Both the position numbers and the translations under genes were made by a program. The notes under the pieces were generated by a model that saw nothing but the letters and a program-made list of their open reading frames with translations, was not told the origin of the DNA and did no database searches. DNA of 64,000 nt from contig NZ_AAWS01000013.1 in NCBI RefSeq assembly GCF_000169175.1, forward strand, positions 124,001 through 188,000, in the 5' to 3' direction. The DNA is from Microscilla marina ATCC 23134 (GTDB lineage: Bacteria; Bacteroidota; Bacteroidia; Cytophagales; Microscillaceae). Shown piece after piece: positions 17,408 to 27,112 of the stretch (position 1 is its first letter; each line of letters opens with the position of its first letter).

Positions 17408-17517
17408 AATGTTAAAGTCAGGTAAAAAGTTCCATACAGTTTACCAGAGATTGTACTGAGAAATTAAGTTTACCTTGAGTTTTGGTCTGAAGAGAGCCTC
17501 TCTAGGACTAGAGTGTA

Positions 17518-18270
17518 TTATAAGTGTTGGCGCAGGTCACGCAACAGCTTATTGGAAAATACAAAGTTATTGAGTTCTTCTACATCTGCTTTAGTGATTT
17601 GCTGATTGCTGCCTTCCCAAACCTTATACCCTTTATGCAAAAACATAATATATTCGCCAATCTCCATTACCGAGTTCATATCATGTGATACTATAATAGT
17701 TGTAATATTATATTCGGTGGTAATCTCATGAATAAGGTTGTCTATAGTAATGGCTGTGAGTGGGTCAAGCCCTGAATTGGGTTCATCTACAAACAAATAT
17801 TTTGGTTTCATTACAATAGAGCGGGCAATGCCTACTCTTTTTTGCATGCCTCCACTTATCTCCGAGGGCATCCGCTTTGCGGCATGTTCCAGTCCTACTC
17901 TTTCCAAACAAAAATGCACCCGTTCGAGTTTGTCGCTACGCGATTCGTTGGTGAGCATGTCTAGCGGAAACATCACGTTTTCTTCTACAGTTTTGGAGTC
18001 AAACAAAGCCCCTCCTTGAAAAAGCATGCCTATTTCTCGTCGAATTTCTCGCTGAAGATCTTTGTTGCCACGGGCAAACTCCCGCCCGTTAAAGTTAACT
18101 GTGCCTTCATCGGGACGCAACAACCCTACAATACACTTAAGTAATACACTTTTTCCGGTACCACTGGCACCTATAATCATGTTGGTTTTGCCCTGCTCAA
18201 ATACCCCACTAATGCCCTTCAATACGTCTTTATCGCCAAACGATTTGGTAATATTTTCTATTTCTATCAT
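17518..18270 (-). CDS. ABC transporter ATP-binding protein, MlaF/Mkl type
   Basis: 250 residues. Walker A GASGTGKS, Q-loop MLFQGGALFDS, signature SGGMQKRVGIARSI and Walker B LFVDEPNSGLDP are all intact. The FQGGALFDSKTVEENV and NSGLDPLTA segments are characteristic of the MlaF/Mkl group, which powers phospholipid transport between the membranes with an MlaE permease and MCE-domain protein. Neither partner gene is adjacent in the window, so the ATPase is orphaned here. Start ATG is clear (MIEIENITKSFGDKDVLKG). Confidence 0.88.
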   Translation of the reverse strand: MIEIENITKSFGDKDVLKGISGVFEQGKTNMIIGASGTGKSVLLKCIVGLLRPDEGTVNFNGREFARGNKDLQREIRREIGMLFQGGALFDSKTVEENVMFPLDMLTNESRSDKLERVHFCLERVGLEHAAKRMPSEISGGMQKRVGIARSIVMKPKYLFVDEPNSGLDPLTAITIDNLIHEITTEYNITTIIVSHDMNSVMEIGEYIMFLHKGYKVWEGSNQQITKADVEELNNFVFSNKLLRDLRQHL

Positions 18271-18650
18271 AATGAATCTTCTGAGTTAAAAACAAGTAAG
18301 TACCACCGTTTGGGTATGCCAAAACAATAGCATCATTGAGTAGATATTATTGAATCTACAACGGGTCACTACTCAAGCTTACTACACCCAATGTTGATTT
18401 TTAGCTAAAGTGTTTCATTGTATAGCCAACAAAAACTGCCTATTTTAAGTATTATTGGTAAAATCGCCTTTATTTTTTAGATTTATTCTACTTTAAGGCT
18501 TAAAATAGTGTGTTCAAATGTAATATTAACAAATGCCTAACCCAAATCACACTTAATTTTAAATTTCACCCCAAGCTATACAAATTATATAACCATCCTT
18601 CAATCAGGCGCATACGATCTATCATACAAAATTGGTTTATTTAAACAAAA
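18271..18650. other. Divergent promoter region, no gene seen
   Basis: 380 bp of AT-rich DNA between the ABC ATPase and the transglycosylase. No hairpin, repeat or small gene could be supported. Confidence 0.5.
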
Positions 18651-20873
18651 ATGACTAAAAATTTAACTCTAGAGGCATTTTTTAAAAAGGTGTTGGCTGC
18701 CTTTTTATTAGGAACTTATTGTAGCATTGCTCACCACATTCAGGCAACACCCATTCAGAGTTCTTTTCGCATAGGTGACATTAGAATTGAACTAAGTTAT
18801 CGAGCCAGGCAACAAGTAAATAAAGAAGCGCAACAGATAAGAGCAAGCCCTTATTTTCTGAAAAAACAAGTGCCTTTGGCAAGTTTATACTTACCCTTGG
18901 TCAATCAGGAGTTGCGACCCCTGAAAATACCTGCGGCTTTTAAATACCTTGCCTTGGTCAATAATCCGCTGCAAGACAGTATTAAGTTTTGGGCAAATGC
19001 CCATGAAATGGCGCCTTTGTTGGGGCTAAGGGTGGGCGCACAACTAGACGAAAGCCTCAATGTAGTAATGACTAGCCATGCACTGGCACTTTACTTTCGT
19101 AAAAAATACCAACGTAGCCAACACTGGGTCAAGACTTTGTTGTCTTATGAAATGTCGTCTTACCAAATCCGACGTTTTTTGCGGCATCATTATTCGAGGC
19201 ACAGCAAGACCTTGCGACTTGACAAAAATACCCCTATGTTTTTAGTCAATTTTTTGGCTACCTGGAGTGTCTATAGCAGTGCATTGCGCAAGAAAAAACA
19301 ATATGCAGTGACGCTCATCAAGTATGACCTAGTCAATAACAAAACTTTTGATCGTATTGGCAAAGAGTTTAGTTTGCCCGCTGCTTCGGTGCAGCACTAC
19401 AATGCCTGGTTTAGGGGGCGGGTAATACCCAGTGGTAGAAAATACTATGTGATTATCCCTATGCCTACCCGATCGCCTAGTGGCAACTCTCACGCTATTA
19501 CCCACACCAAACGCTACACCAGAGCTTCTGTGAAGCGTTATTCACCCACATCAAGAGTAATCAAACCTCTGGCAAATCGTCAGGTAAAACACCGGGTAAG
19601 CCGGGGTGAAACGCTTTATAGTATTTCGCGGTTGTATGGGGTAAGCATAGATAAGGTAAAGCAGTGGAACGGACTACACAGTAATAAGCTCAGTGCAGGT
19701 CAACAATTGTATATGTCGGTGCCCAAGCACCTGAAAATTGCTTCACAACGTACCCAGTTGCTGGCCAATAATTACAAAAAACACCATACCAGGCAATACG
19801 CTGGGGGCACCCAAACCCACCCTCAACATCGCTTGGTGGGCAACAAACTGACGACCTACAGCGCGGTGCCTACCAACAACAATCCAGCAATATTTCACAC
19901 AGTACAATCGGGCGATAATCTTTATCGAATTTCAAAAAAATACAATGTATCAGTCACTAAGTTAAGAACCCTCAACAAAATGAGGAATAACACCGTGTTT
20001 GCGGGTAAAAAACTCCTGATTCGTCCTGCTTATGCCCACGGGGTTGCCAACATGACTCATTTACCAATAAACACCAAGCCACACGGAAGGGTAGAAAGGG
20101 CAGCACCCAATTCGCCCCATGTACCTACGGTAATGTATGTAGCTGGTATAAGGTTAAAAATTACTGATTATGCCCAGCGTTTGATCCAGTCAGAAGTTAA
20201 TCAGTTGAGGAGCCACCCCAGGTTTTTTCAGAAAAAACTAGAGCGTATTCAGGTATATATGCCCATCATTAAAAAAATTCTGCGTAAAGAAAACATCCCC
20301 AGTGACTTTAGGTTTTTGCCTATCTTAGAGAGTTCGCTCATTGCCAATGCAGTGTCAAGCTCAAATGCTGTAGGGTATTGGCAGTTTAAAGAGGAGTCAG
20401 CGTTGGAAGTAGGTATACAAATAGATGAAAATGTAGACGAGCGTTTAAACATAGTAACAGCTACCAATGGAGCCACACGTTATTTGAACCGAAACCACTT
20501 GTTTTTCAAAAATTGGATGTACACGCTTTTGTCTTATAACCTAGGCTTTGCGGGCACCCAAGAGTACCTTGAAGACTTGTATGTAAACTATAGCCCAACC
20601 AAAGTAAAAACGATGACAATTGATGGAAATACGCACTGGTATATCAGGCGTTTTCTTGCTCATAAGTTAGTGTTTGAGCAGCCACTCAGCCGTTATATTG
20701 CCACACCTACTCGACTTAAACATTTTACTTTACGCAACCGAAGCACTTTGCAACAGATTGCCCGTACAAAAAGGGTAGACCTTGCTTTGTTGCGTAAGTA
20801 TAACCAGTGGCTCAAAACCTGGAAAACACCCAATGACAAAACATACACAGTGATTTTGCCCCTAAAAAACTAG
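18651..20873 (+). CDS. LysM lytic transglycosylase with duplicated SLT-like domain
   Basis: 740 residues with a signal peptide ending near QATP (residue 33). Domain order: an SLT-like domain (about 50-180), a LysM-like segment (220-270), two clear LysM repeats (314-357, HRVSRGETLYSISRLYG; 415-459, FHTVQSGDNLYRISKKYN), a second SLT domain (500-660) and a final LysM-like segment (685-740). The second SLT keeps catalytic Glu560 in FLPILESSL with AVGYWQFKEESA. In the first domain the aligned position is Asn104 (YLALVNNPL), so it is probably inactive. The family (MltD type) cleaves the peptidoglycan glycan strand. The degenerate first domain may bind glycan. Confidence 0.88.
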   Translation: MTKNLTLEAFFKKVLAAFLLGTYCSIAHHIQATPIQSSFRIGDIRIELSYRARQQVNKEAQQIRASPYFLKKQVPLASLYLPLVNQELRPLKIPAAFKYLALVNNPLQDSIKFWANAHEMAPLLGLRVGAQLDESLNVVMTSHALALYFRKKYQRSQHWVKTLLSYEMSSYQIRRFLRHHYSRHSKTLRLDKNTPMFLVNFLATWSVYSSALRKKKQYAVTLIKYDLVNNKTFDRIGKEFSLPAASVQHYNAWFRGRVIPSGRKYYVIIPMPTRSPSGNSHAITHTKRYTRASVKRYSPTSRVIKPLANRQVKHRVSRGETLYSISRLYGVSIDKVKQWNGLHSNKLSAGQQLYMSVPKHLKIASQRTQLLANNYKKHHTRQYAGGTQTHPQHRLVGNKLTTYSAVPTNNNPAIFHTVQSGDNLYRISKKYNVSVTKLRTLNKMRNNTVFAGKKLLIRPAYAHGVANMTHLPINTKPHGRVERAAPNSPHVPTVMYVAGIRLKITDYAQRLIQSEVNQLRSHPRFFQKKLERIQVYMPIIKKILRKENIPSDFRFLPILESSLIANAVSSSNAVGYWQFKEESALEVGIQIDENVDERLNIVTATNGATRYLNRNHLFFKNWMYTLLSYNLGFAGTQEYLEDLYVNYSPTKVKTMTIDGNTHWYIRRFLAHKLVFEQPLSRYIATPTRLKHFTLRNRSTLQQIARTKRVDLALLRKYNQWLKTWKTPNDKTYTVILPLKN

Positions 20874-20890
20874 CTCACTTTGGGGACTAG

Positions 20891-20968
20891 CACCGATATT
20901 CATCGGTATCTAAGGACTTGCGGCTTATCGCTTATACCACCGATATGCATCGGCATCTAAGGACTTGT
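20891..20968 (-). repeat. Two REP-like palindromes, minus orientation
   Basis: CACCGATATTCATCGGTATC then TAAGGACTTG, and ACCACCGATATGCATCGGCA then TCTAAGGACTTG, are inverted copies of the unit at 11167. They lie just after the transglycosylase gene and before grpE. Confidence 0.7.
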
Positions 20969-21090
20969 GGCTGTAGGATAGGGTGAATATAAAGGAGGTG
21001 GAATGACTGCCAACTTGTCATAAATAAGGTTTTGGCAAAAAAATTGACTTTTATGCAACCGACTTAAAACGAATTAAACTGAGTGTTGTT

Positions 21091-21696
21091 ATGACCCACA
21101 ATTCAGAATCAGAGAAAGAACCTGCCACTACCAACCAAAATGGTGAAAACTTGACAGAGCAGGAAGCACAGGCAAATGCCACAGAAGAAACAAGTGCTGA
21201 CGCAAGCGAAACTAATACCGAAGCGAGTGCCCAACCTCAAGAAGATACACACGCAAAACTTGAGGCTGAAGTACAAGAAGCTAAAGATAAATATGTACGC
21301 TTGTATGCCGATTTTGAAAACTTCCGCCGACGTACTGCCAAAGAAAAAATTGAGCAAATAAAATTGGCGAATGAAGGTTTATTGAAAGACTTGTTGCCTA
21401 TTCTTGATGACTTCGAACGTGCGCTCAAAGCATTTGAAGAAGCAGAAGACAAAGAGGCAATCAAAGAAGGGGTGAAGCTAATTCAGGATAAATTTGGCAA
21501 GACCTTGTTAAATAAAGGCTTAAAACCTATGGAGTCGACTATTGGGAAGGTGTTTGATGTAGAAGAACATGAGTCTATTGCACAAGTGCCCGCGCCAAGC
21601 GACGACCAAAAAGGTAAAGTGATTGATGAAATTGAGCGAGGCTATTACTTGCATGACAAAGTAGTAAGATTTGCAAAAGTAGTAGTGGGAAGCTAA
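21091..21696 (+). CDS. grpE: Nucleotide exchange factor GrpE
   Basis: 201 residues. A Glu/Thr/Ala-rich disordered head (about 1-55) precedes a long coiled coil containing [20 protein letters not shown], then [15 protein letters not shown] and a C-terminal beta domain with [16 protein letters not shown] and [16 protein letters not shown]. These are the standard GrpE signatures. It releases ADP from DnaK. The gene is followed after 16 bp by dnaJ in one operon; dnaK is not here. No CIRCE element was seen upstream. Confidence 0.97.
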   Translation: MTHNSESEKEPATTNQNGENLTEQEAQANATEETSADASETNTEASAQPQEDTHAKLEAEVQEAKDKYVRLYADFENFRRRTAKEKIEQIKLANEGLLKDLLPILDDFERALKAFEEAEDKEAIKEGVKLIQDKFGKTLLNKGLKPMESTIGKVFDVEEHESIAQVPAPSDDQKGKVIDEIERGYYLHDKVVRFAKVVVGS

Positions 21697-21712
21697 CAAA
21701 AACAACAAAAAG

Positions 21713-22876
21713 ATGTCTAAACGGGACTATTACGAAGTACTGGGCGTAAGCAGGGGAGCTTCTAAAGATGAGCTTAAAAAGGCTTATCGCAAGCTGGCAA
21801 TCAAATATCACCCTGATAAAAACCCAGGAGATTCTACAGCCGAAGAAAAGTTTAAAGAAGCCGCAGAAGCGTATGATGTGCTCAACAACGATGAAAAACG
21901 TCAGCGTTATGATCGTTTTGGACATGAGGGCTTGTCTGGCGGATTTGGCGGAGGCGGAGGAATGAATATGGACGACATCTTCTCTCAATTTAGCGATATT
22001 TTTGGAGGAGGTGGCGGTGGCGGCAGCCCATTTGACAGCTTCTTTGGCGGAGGTGGAAGAGGCAGAGGAGGAGCACGTGCTCGCCGGGGTTCTAACCTTC
22101 GTATTAAGCTTAAACTTACTCTGGAAGAAATTTCTGAGGGTGTAGATAAAAAAATAAAAGTAAAAAGATATACCAATTGTGAGACCTGTGGGGGAAATGG
22201 TGCCAAAAATGGTTCATCATTAGACAACTGCGGTACTTGTAATGGCTCTGGCCAGGTGCGCAAGGTAGTGAACACTATGCTAGGGCAAATGGTGTCTAGC
22301 AGTACTTGCCCTACCTGTAATGGAGAAGGAAAAACCATTAACGAAAAATGTGGGGCTTGTAGTGGTGAAGGTCGCCAGCTCGAAGAAGAAGTAATACCAG
22401 TGAGCATTCCTCCTGGAGTGACTGAGGGCATGCAATTGTCTATGTCGAGCAAAGGAAACGTTCCCCCTCGTGGTGGCGTGCCGGGCGATTTATTGATTGT
22501 GGTGGAAGAAGCCCCTCACGAGCACCTGACCCGACGTGGTACTGATGTAATTTACGATTTACAACTAAGCTTTGTAGATGTGTCGCTGGGTATATCAGTA
22601 GAGGTTCCCACGATTAACGGCAAAGCTAAGATCAAAGTAGAACCTGGTACCCAAAGTGGTAAAATACTGCGCTTGCGCGGAAAAGGTATCAAAGACATTG
22701 AAGGGTATGGCAGGGGAGATCAGTTGATTCATATCAATGTATGGACTCCACAAGCCCTGACTAAGCAGGAGCGAGAACTTTTAGAGAAGTTGCGTGATGC
22801 TAAAAACTTTACGCCTAACCCTAAGAAAAGTGACAAAAACTTTTTTGAAAGAATGAAAGAGTTTTTTCAGGGGTAA
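21713..22876 (+). CDS. dnaJ: Chaperone DnaJ
   Basis: 387 residues. J domain at 1-70 with the HPD motif ([10 protein letters not shown]), a Gly/Phe-rich linker with long Gly runs (75-125), four zinc-binding CxxCxGxG repeats ([32 protein letters not shown]; 150-225) and the C-terminal substrate-binding part ending in ERMKEFFQG. Type I DnaJ of full length; it delivers substrate to DnaK and stimulates its ATPase. It is co-transcribed with grpE and closed by a hairpin terminator. Confidence 0.98.
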   Translation: MSKRDYYEVLGVSRGASKDELKKAYRKLAIKYHPDKNPGDSTAEEKFKEAAEAYDVLNNDEKRQRYDRFGHEGLSGGFGGGGGMNMDDIFSQFSDIFGGGGGGGSPFDSFFGGGGRGRGGARARRGSNLRIKLKLTLEEISEGVDKKIKVKRYTNCETCGGNGAKNGSSLDNCGTCNGSGQVRKVVNTMLGQMVSSSTCPTCNGEGKTINEKCGACSGEGRQLEEEVIPVSIPPGVTEGMQLSMSSKGNVPPRGGVPGDLLIVVEEAPHEHLTRRGTDVIYDLQLSFVDVSLGISVEVPTINGKAKIKVEPGTQSGKILRLRGKGIKDIEGYGRGDQLIHINVWTPQALTKQERELLEKLRDAKNFTPNPKKSDKNFFERMKEFFQG

Positions 22877-22899
22877 AGGTGAAACAAATGTATACATAC

Positions 22900-22938
22900 A
22901 AAAGCCTGGAGTTAATACAACTTCAGGCTTTGTTGTTT
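22900..22938 (+). terminator. Terminator of grpE-dnaJ
   Basis: AAAGCCTGGAG pairs with CTTCAGGCTTT, followed by TGTTGTTTT. Confidence 0.75.
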
Positions 22939-22956
22939 TATGCAGGTGTGGTGTGC

Positions 22957-23820
22957 CTACACCAGGGCTTCTTGTGCTTTTTTGAAAGCCTGAGCCATTG
23001 CCAAGGCTGAAAGGTGAGGCCTACCAGTAGCTTGATCAAATTGAGACTCAGGGTTAAAAGTTCCCTGTTGGATTCCATTGTAAATACCACCAATGATTGT
23101 TCCCATAAAATCACCTAAAGCAGCTTTACGCTCTAGTAAATACTCTTCGGTAGTCATAGGCCGATAAGATAGGTTGGTGCCAAACACCTGATTAATATAT
23201 TCGGTAAGTTGTGCTTGAGTAATAGGTTCTCCCACCAGGTGATATACATGACCATTGTGTTGTTCTTCTTGTAGCATATGGCTATAGGCAACTGCAAGCT
23301 CGGTACGGCTGGTATAAGCACATTGACCGTTTCCTGCACAATTGGCTATCTCACCTGCCTTGGTGTAGTGCTCGAGGTACTCAAAATCGGGTTCTATATA
23401 TAGACCATTTCGCCCTATTACCCAGTCTAATCCCGAACGTTGAATGTCCTGTTCTGTTTGGCGATTACTCTTTACAACAGGGCTAAAAGCAGTTTTTGCT
23501 TCTTCGCCTATAATACTGGTATATACTATTTTCTTGACCCCATTGGTTTTTGCTGCTTCTATAATATTACGGTGTTGTGCTATGCGTTTTTCAGGCGCAT
23601 CCATTCCCGATACAATCAATACTGCATCTATTCCCTTAAGGGCTATATCAAACTGTTCACGGCTATTATAGTCGCCTGGTCTTACTTCTACCCCCAAATG
23701 CTTAGCTTTTGCTGGGGTACGGGCTATGCCTACTACCTGGTTTTTGCCTATATCTTTTACAAGTTGTTTTACGATGGTAGCTCCCAATTTTCCACTGGCA
23801 GCAGTTACGGCTATTTTCAT
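22957..23820 (-). CDS. NmrA/QorB-like NAD(P)-binding oxidoreductase
   Basis: 287 residues. N-terminal atypical-SDR motif TAASGKLGATIVKQL, then VRPGDYNSREQF, LIVSGMDAPEKRIAQHRNII, KKIVYTSIIGEE, GLDWVIGRNGLY and YHLVGEPITQAQLTEYI. This is the order seen in NAD(P)H:quinone oxidoreductase type 2 (QorB) and NmrA-like redox sensors. Catalysis on quinones is likely but some homologues only sense NADPH. It lies downstream of an AraC-family regulator on the same strand with a 110-bp gap, which suggests regulation by it. Confidence 0.8.
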   Translation of the reverse strand: MKIAVTAASGKLGATIVKQLVKDIGKNQVVGIARTPAKAKHLGVEVRPGDYNSREQFDIALKGIDAVLIVSGMDAPEKRIAQHRNIIEAAKTNGVKKIVYTSIIGEEAKTAFSPVVKSNRQTEQDIQRSGLDWVIGRNGLYIEPDFEYLEHYTKAGEIANCAGNGQCAYTSRTELAVAYSHMLQEEQHNGHVYHLVGEPITQAQLTEYINQVFGTNLSYRPMTTEEYLLERKAALGDFMGTIIGGIYNGIQQGTFNPESQFDQATGRPHLSALAMAQAFKKAQEALV

Positions 23821-23929
23821 ATCTTACAGAGGTTAATTTGTTAAAGACTCATTTGTACAGGTACAAAGGTCAGACAAAAACCAAGAGCAATAAAGGTAAA
23901 AGGATGCGTTTCTATGGTAAATGTATTAC

Positions 23930-24721
23930 CTATGGGTATTTAGCTCGGAAATCGGCCGGGGTTTTACCAGTATGCTTCTTGAAGTACTTCAAAAAATTGG
24001 TAGGTTCATCAAACCCACAGGCAAAGGCTATTTCTTTGATAGAGTTAGTCGTGGATGACAGCTGCCGTTGTGCTTCCAATACTACTACATCGTCGATAAA
24101 TGCCTTGGCAGTTTTTTGGGTAAATTGTTTACATATTTCATTTAAGTGTTTGTAAGAGACTGCCAATTCAAGGGCATAATCTTTAGCATTGCGACTTTGG
24201 TGAAAGTATTGGGTTACTTGTTGGTTAAACCTGTTGAATAATTCATAATTGCTGCCATCACGATAAACCAATGCCTGCGTTTGGTTAAGCCGAACAAGCT
24301 TGAGCAAATAAATAGATAGGTGTGCCCCAATAATATCGGTTTGAGCAAATTTTTCGGTATCTATCAATACTTCGTTGATGGTGGTCACTAGTTTTGAGCT
24401 TTCTGGCAAACTAAAAAAAGATAAGCTTAAGGGGCACTTATACAGTTGGGCTATTTTGGCACATGCTGATTGAGCTACATACTTAAGCAAAAATGCTTCG
24501 GTAAATAGCAACAGGTGCCCCTTGTAGGTAGACTGGAGGTCAAAGGCGTGTACTTGCCCTGGCGAAATAACCAAACAATCACCTTGGCGCAAAACATAAG
24601 TTGTAAAGTCAAGGTGATGACAAGCTTTTCCCTGATTAATGATCAATATGGCGAAAAAATCAAGCCGGTGAGGTTTATAAGGGTCGTGGTTGATGGGGTG
24701 TTGGGCAAACAACTCGTCCAA
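23930..24721 (-). CDS. AraC-family transcriptional regulator
   Basis: 263 residues. The N-terminal half is a cupin-like ligand part (FTTYVLRQGDCLVISPGQVH, AFDLQSTYKGHLLLF). The C-terminal half carries two helix-turn-helix units: LAVSYKHLNEICKQFT and the family signature SIKEIAFACGFDEPTNFLKY then FKKHTGKTPADFR. It probably controls the neighbouring QorB-like oxidoreductase. The inducer is unknown. Confidence 0.92.
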   Translation of the reverse strand: MDELFAQHPINHDPYKPHRLDFFAILIINQGKACHHLDFTTYVLRQGDCLVISPGQVHAFDLQSTYKGHLLLFTEAFLLKYVAQSACAKIAQLYKCPLSLSFFSLPESSKLVTTINEVLIDTEKFAQTDIIGAHLSIYLLKLVRLNQTQALVYRDGSNYELFNRFNQQVTQYFHQSRNAKDYALELAVSYKHLNEICKQFTQKTAKAFIDDVVVLEAQRQLSSTTNSIKEIAFACGFDEPTNFLKYFKKHTGKTPADFRAKYP

Positions 24722-24832
24722 AGATAAAAGCTCAAAACCTTTAGGTCTAAGAGGCTTTTCAAGAAACGATATGTTTGGAATGTGGTCTATGATCGCCTGG
24801 TTTTGTTCACAAACCTATGGTGAAGGTCTTCA

Positions 24833-26299
24833 TTATAAACTGTTTTGCTTTAAAGGCTTTTTACCCTTACTCAACCTTATCCGGTTGCTTCTTTCTTTGG
24901 CTTGTTGCGATGTTCCAAAGGCAATTTGTAAAATACCCAATATCACAACACCTAAAAACAGGTACAACATATCACCGTCTGAGGTCATGACATAAGATAG
25001 TGCCGCTGCACTGCCCATTAAGAGCCAAAACACACCAAAAATAATGTGGTTGTTAAACTGTTTTGAGGCTTTGGTTTCTTCTACTTTATTCAAGTCTTTG
25101 CCTTCGTAAGCAGCCTTTACCCTGTCTATATGGCTACTCAGGTGCAACAATTGGGCATCAGAAATAACCGACTTGGCTTTTACTTGTTTAATCTGTTTAA
25201 ACAGAGTGGCTATTTCGTGTCGATCGCCATTGGTTTTGGCAGCAAGTTTATTCAAAAAATCATCATCAAACTGGGCAGTAGACAAGTATAAATGGGTGCG
25301 TACAAACTCCATAAAATGAGTAATACGCTTTTCTGCGATGTTTTTATGGTTGCGTCGTTGGTAGTACAGTTGCCCTACAGTTTTGGTAAACTCCAGCGTG
25401 GTATTAGGCAAAGGCTTGATGATAGGAATGACCCTTTGTTTGCGACGTCCGTCGAAAATGATAAACAACAACAAACCTACCGCAGTTAGCCAAAACGCCC
25501 AACGCAACGACTCCCGGCTAAATACAAAGCGCAATCGGTTGTTGTCATGAATACGCCCTTCTTTATAATACTCATCCCAAAACACTGTTTGTCTGGGCAA
25601 GTAGCTAAGTATACCTGCCACAAAATGAGCGTTGTTGTTAAACACCATATGATAATTGGCAAAAGCCAATGGCGTGGTATTGATATAAAAATGACCATCG
25701 CCATGGGGGTACTTAATCAATATTGGTTGATTGCGACTATTTACTGCCAATACTTTTGACTTTGTTTTATTGTATTTTTCAAAATACTCTGTAACTGTTC
25801 CTGGTTTGAAATAGTAGGTTTGGTTGGCAAAAGGGTGAGGGGGAGTGAGCCTTAATGATACTGAATCTTTGGTGTTTAAGAAAAAGTAGCTGGTTTTAAT
25901 TTCCAGTTCGTCTGCCACTGCTTTGTTAAACAATCTGGCCGAAATAAAAGCCTCTCCTCCATTGTTCACAAATTTTTTTAATATTCTAAAATCAGTTGGG
26001 TTAGGATCAAACAATCGATTGATAAAGAGGTAGTTTACATCACCCTGAGCCAAGTGAGTACGTGCCTTAAAATCGCGTTTGAGACTTTCGTAAATAGTAC
26101 GCTCTTTAGTTTCTATTTTTTGGGCAGGAAACACCTCTGCCAGTTCTTGGTGCAATATATAGGCGCCGTAAGGGTTTTGGTCGCTAGAGGCGTAGGTAGG
26201 GTTCCAGTTAATGCGTTTGGGTTGGGCATACTCGGCAAACATAAGTATCATTAGTATGACCACAATCAACAATATAAATACTGAGTTCTGTTTTTTCAT
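24833..26299 (-). CDS. DUF4350 domain membrane protein
   Basis: 488 residues. One N-terminal transmembrane segment (VFILLIVVILMILMFAEYA), then the DUF4350 domain with NPTYASSDQNPYGAYILHQE, VNYLFINRLFDPNP and LKKFVNNGGEAFI, a second membrane segment near residue 275 (WAFWLTAVGLLLFIIF), a cytoplasmic helical part and two more membrane segments near 435-475. DUF4350 proteins usually occur with DUF4129, DUF58 and MoxR ATPase genes in envelope-related clusters; here only the DUF4129 partner is present, five bp upstream. Function unknown. Confidence 0.85.
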   Translation of the reverse strand: MKKQNSVFILLIVVILMILMFAEYAQPKRINWNPTYASSDQNPYGAYILHQELAEVFPAQKIETKERTIYESLKRDFKARTHLAQGDVNYLFINRLFDPNPTDFRILKKFVNNGGEAFISARLFNKAVADELEIKTSYFFLNTKDSVSLRLTPPHPFANQTYYFKPGTVTEYFEKYNKTKSKVLAVNSRNQPILIKYPHGDGHFYINTTPLAFANYHMVFNNNAHFVAGILSYLPRQTVFWDEYYKEGRIHDNNRLRFVFSRESLRWAFWLTAVGLLLFIIFDGRRKQRVIPIIKPLPNTTLEFTKTVGQLYYQRRNHKNIAEKRITHFMEFVRTHLYLSTAQFDDDFLNKLAAKTNGDRHEIATLFKQIKQVKAKSVISDAQLLHLSSHIDRVKAAYEGKDLNKVEETKASKQFNNHIIFGVFWLLMGSAAALSYVMTSDGDMLYLFLGVVILGILQIAFGTSQQAKERSNRIRLSKGKKPLKQNSL

Positions 26300-26304
26300 A
26301 GCAT

Positions 26305-27042
26305 TTATGTATGGGTTGGTTTGGACCTGGTTTGGGTTATACGTGCATTAAACCGCTCAAATAAAGGCGCTGTTTGTGTAAATAAATCGCGGTCGATATG
26401 GAAGTCTCCATAGCAAATATATTCAAACCTTACTGTCAGTTCCTGAAAGTCTGACTTCAGTGCGCCGTCCTGCAGTGTTTGTACATATTCCTGATTAGTT
26501 TTGTCTATTTCCCAGTGAATGAACCCTTTGTCTGATAATTTTTTGAGCGATTGGAGATATAGCAAACGAATGGCACGCCTGTAGTTCTGTTTAGTTTTTG
26601 CCTCTTCTATCAGTTGGGCAAAATTCATCTCATGGATATTCTCATCCACTTCGGTAAAAGAGATTTTATTGGAGGGCTCTCTTCGAAATATTCCCGTCAA
26701 ATCGGCATTGATGAGTTTAAGAATCGCATACAACAGAATCAGTGCAATTAATAAATAATACACTTTACTTGCAACTGGGTGTTTGTCGGGGTCACTCAAT
26801 GGCTCCCAGAAGTTACGCCATAGCCATTCTTTGAGCCTGTAAATTGTGGAAGGGCTTGCAGGCTTTTGTACTTCTTTGTACTGAAAGCGGGGATCGTCTT
26901 TGTACTTTTGAATTTTAGCTTTGTCAAAAGTAGGCACTTTTTGAGGGACACTTATAGCACTGTCTTGCGCCATTACCCGCCCCAATACAGCAAGCCAAAA
27001 GCTTATGAATAGTATACCGTATATTTTGAGTGAATAAGGCAA
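26305..27042 (-). CDS. DUF4129 domain protein
   Basis: 245 residues with a signal peptide ending near VMAQ, a periplasmic part, a single transmembrane segment near 95-112 (VYYLLIALILLYAILKLI) and a cytoplasmic C-terminal DUF4129 domain (FAQLIEEAKTKQNYRRAIRL, LYLQSLKKLSDKGFI, FEYICYGDF). It is directly upstream of the DUF4350 gene with a five-bp gap, so the two are co-translated and presumably form one membrane complex. Confidence 0.82.
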   Translation of the reverse strand: MPYSLKIYGILFISFWLAVLGRVMAQDSAISVPQKVPTFDKAKIQKYKDDPRFQYKEVQKPASPSTIYRLKEWLWRNFWEPLSDPDKHPVASKVYYLLIALILLYAILKLINADLTGIFRREPSNKISFTEVDENIHEMNFAQLIEEAKTKQNYRRAIRLLYLQSLKKLSDKGFIHWEIDKTNQEYVQTLQDGALKSDFQELTVRFEYICYGDFHIDRDLFTQTAPLFERFNARITQTRSKPTHT

Positions 27043-27112
27043 TATATATTGTGCGTTAAAATGATGATATACTTACAAAACTAAGGTTTTTAGCCAAAAA
27101 AAGAAGGCTGAA

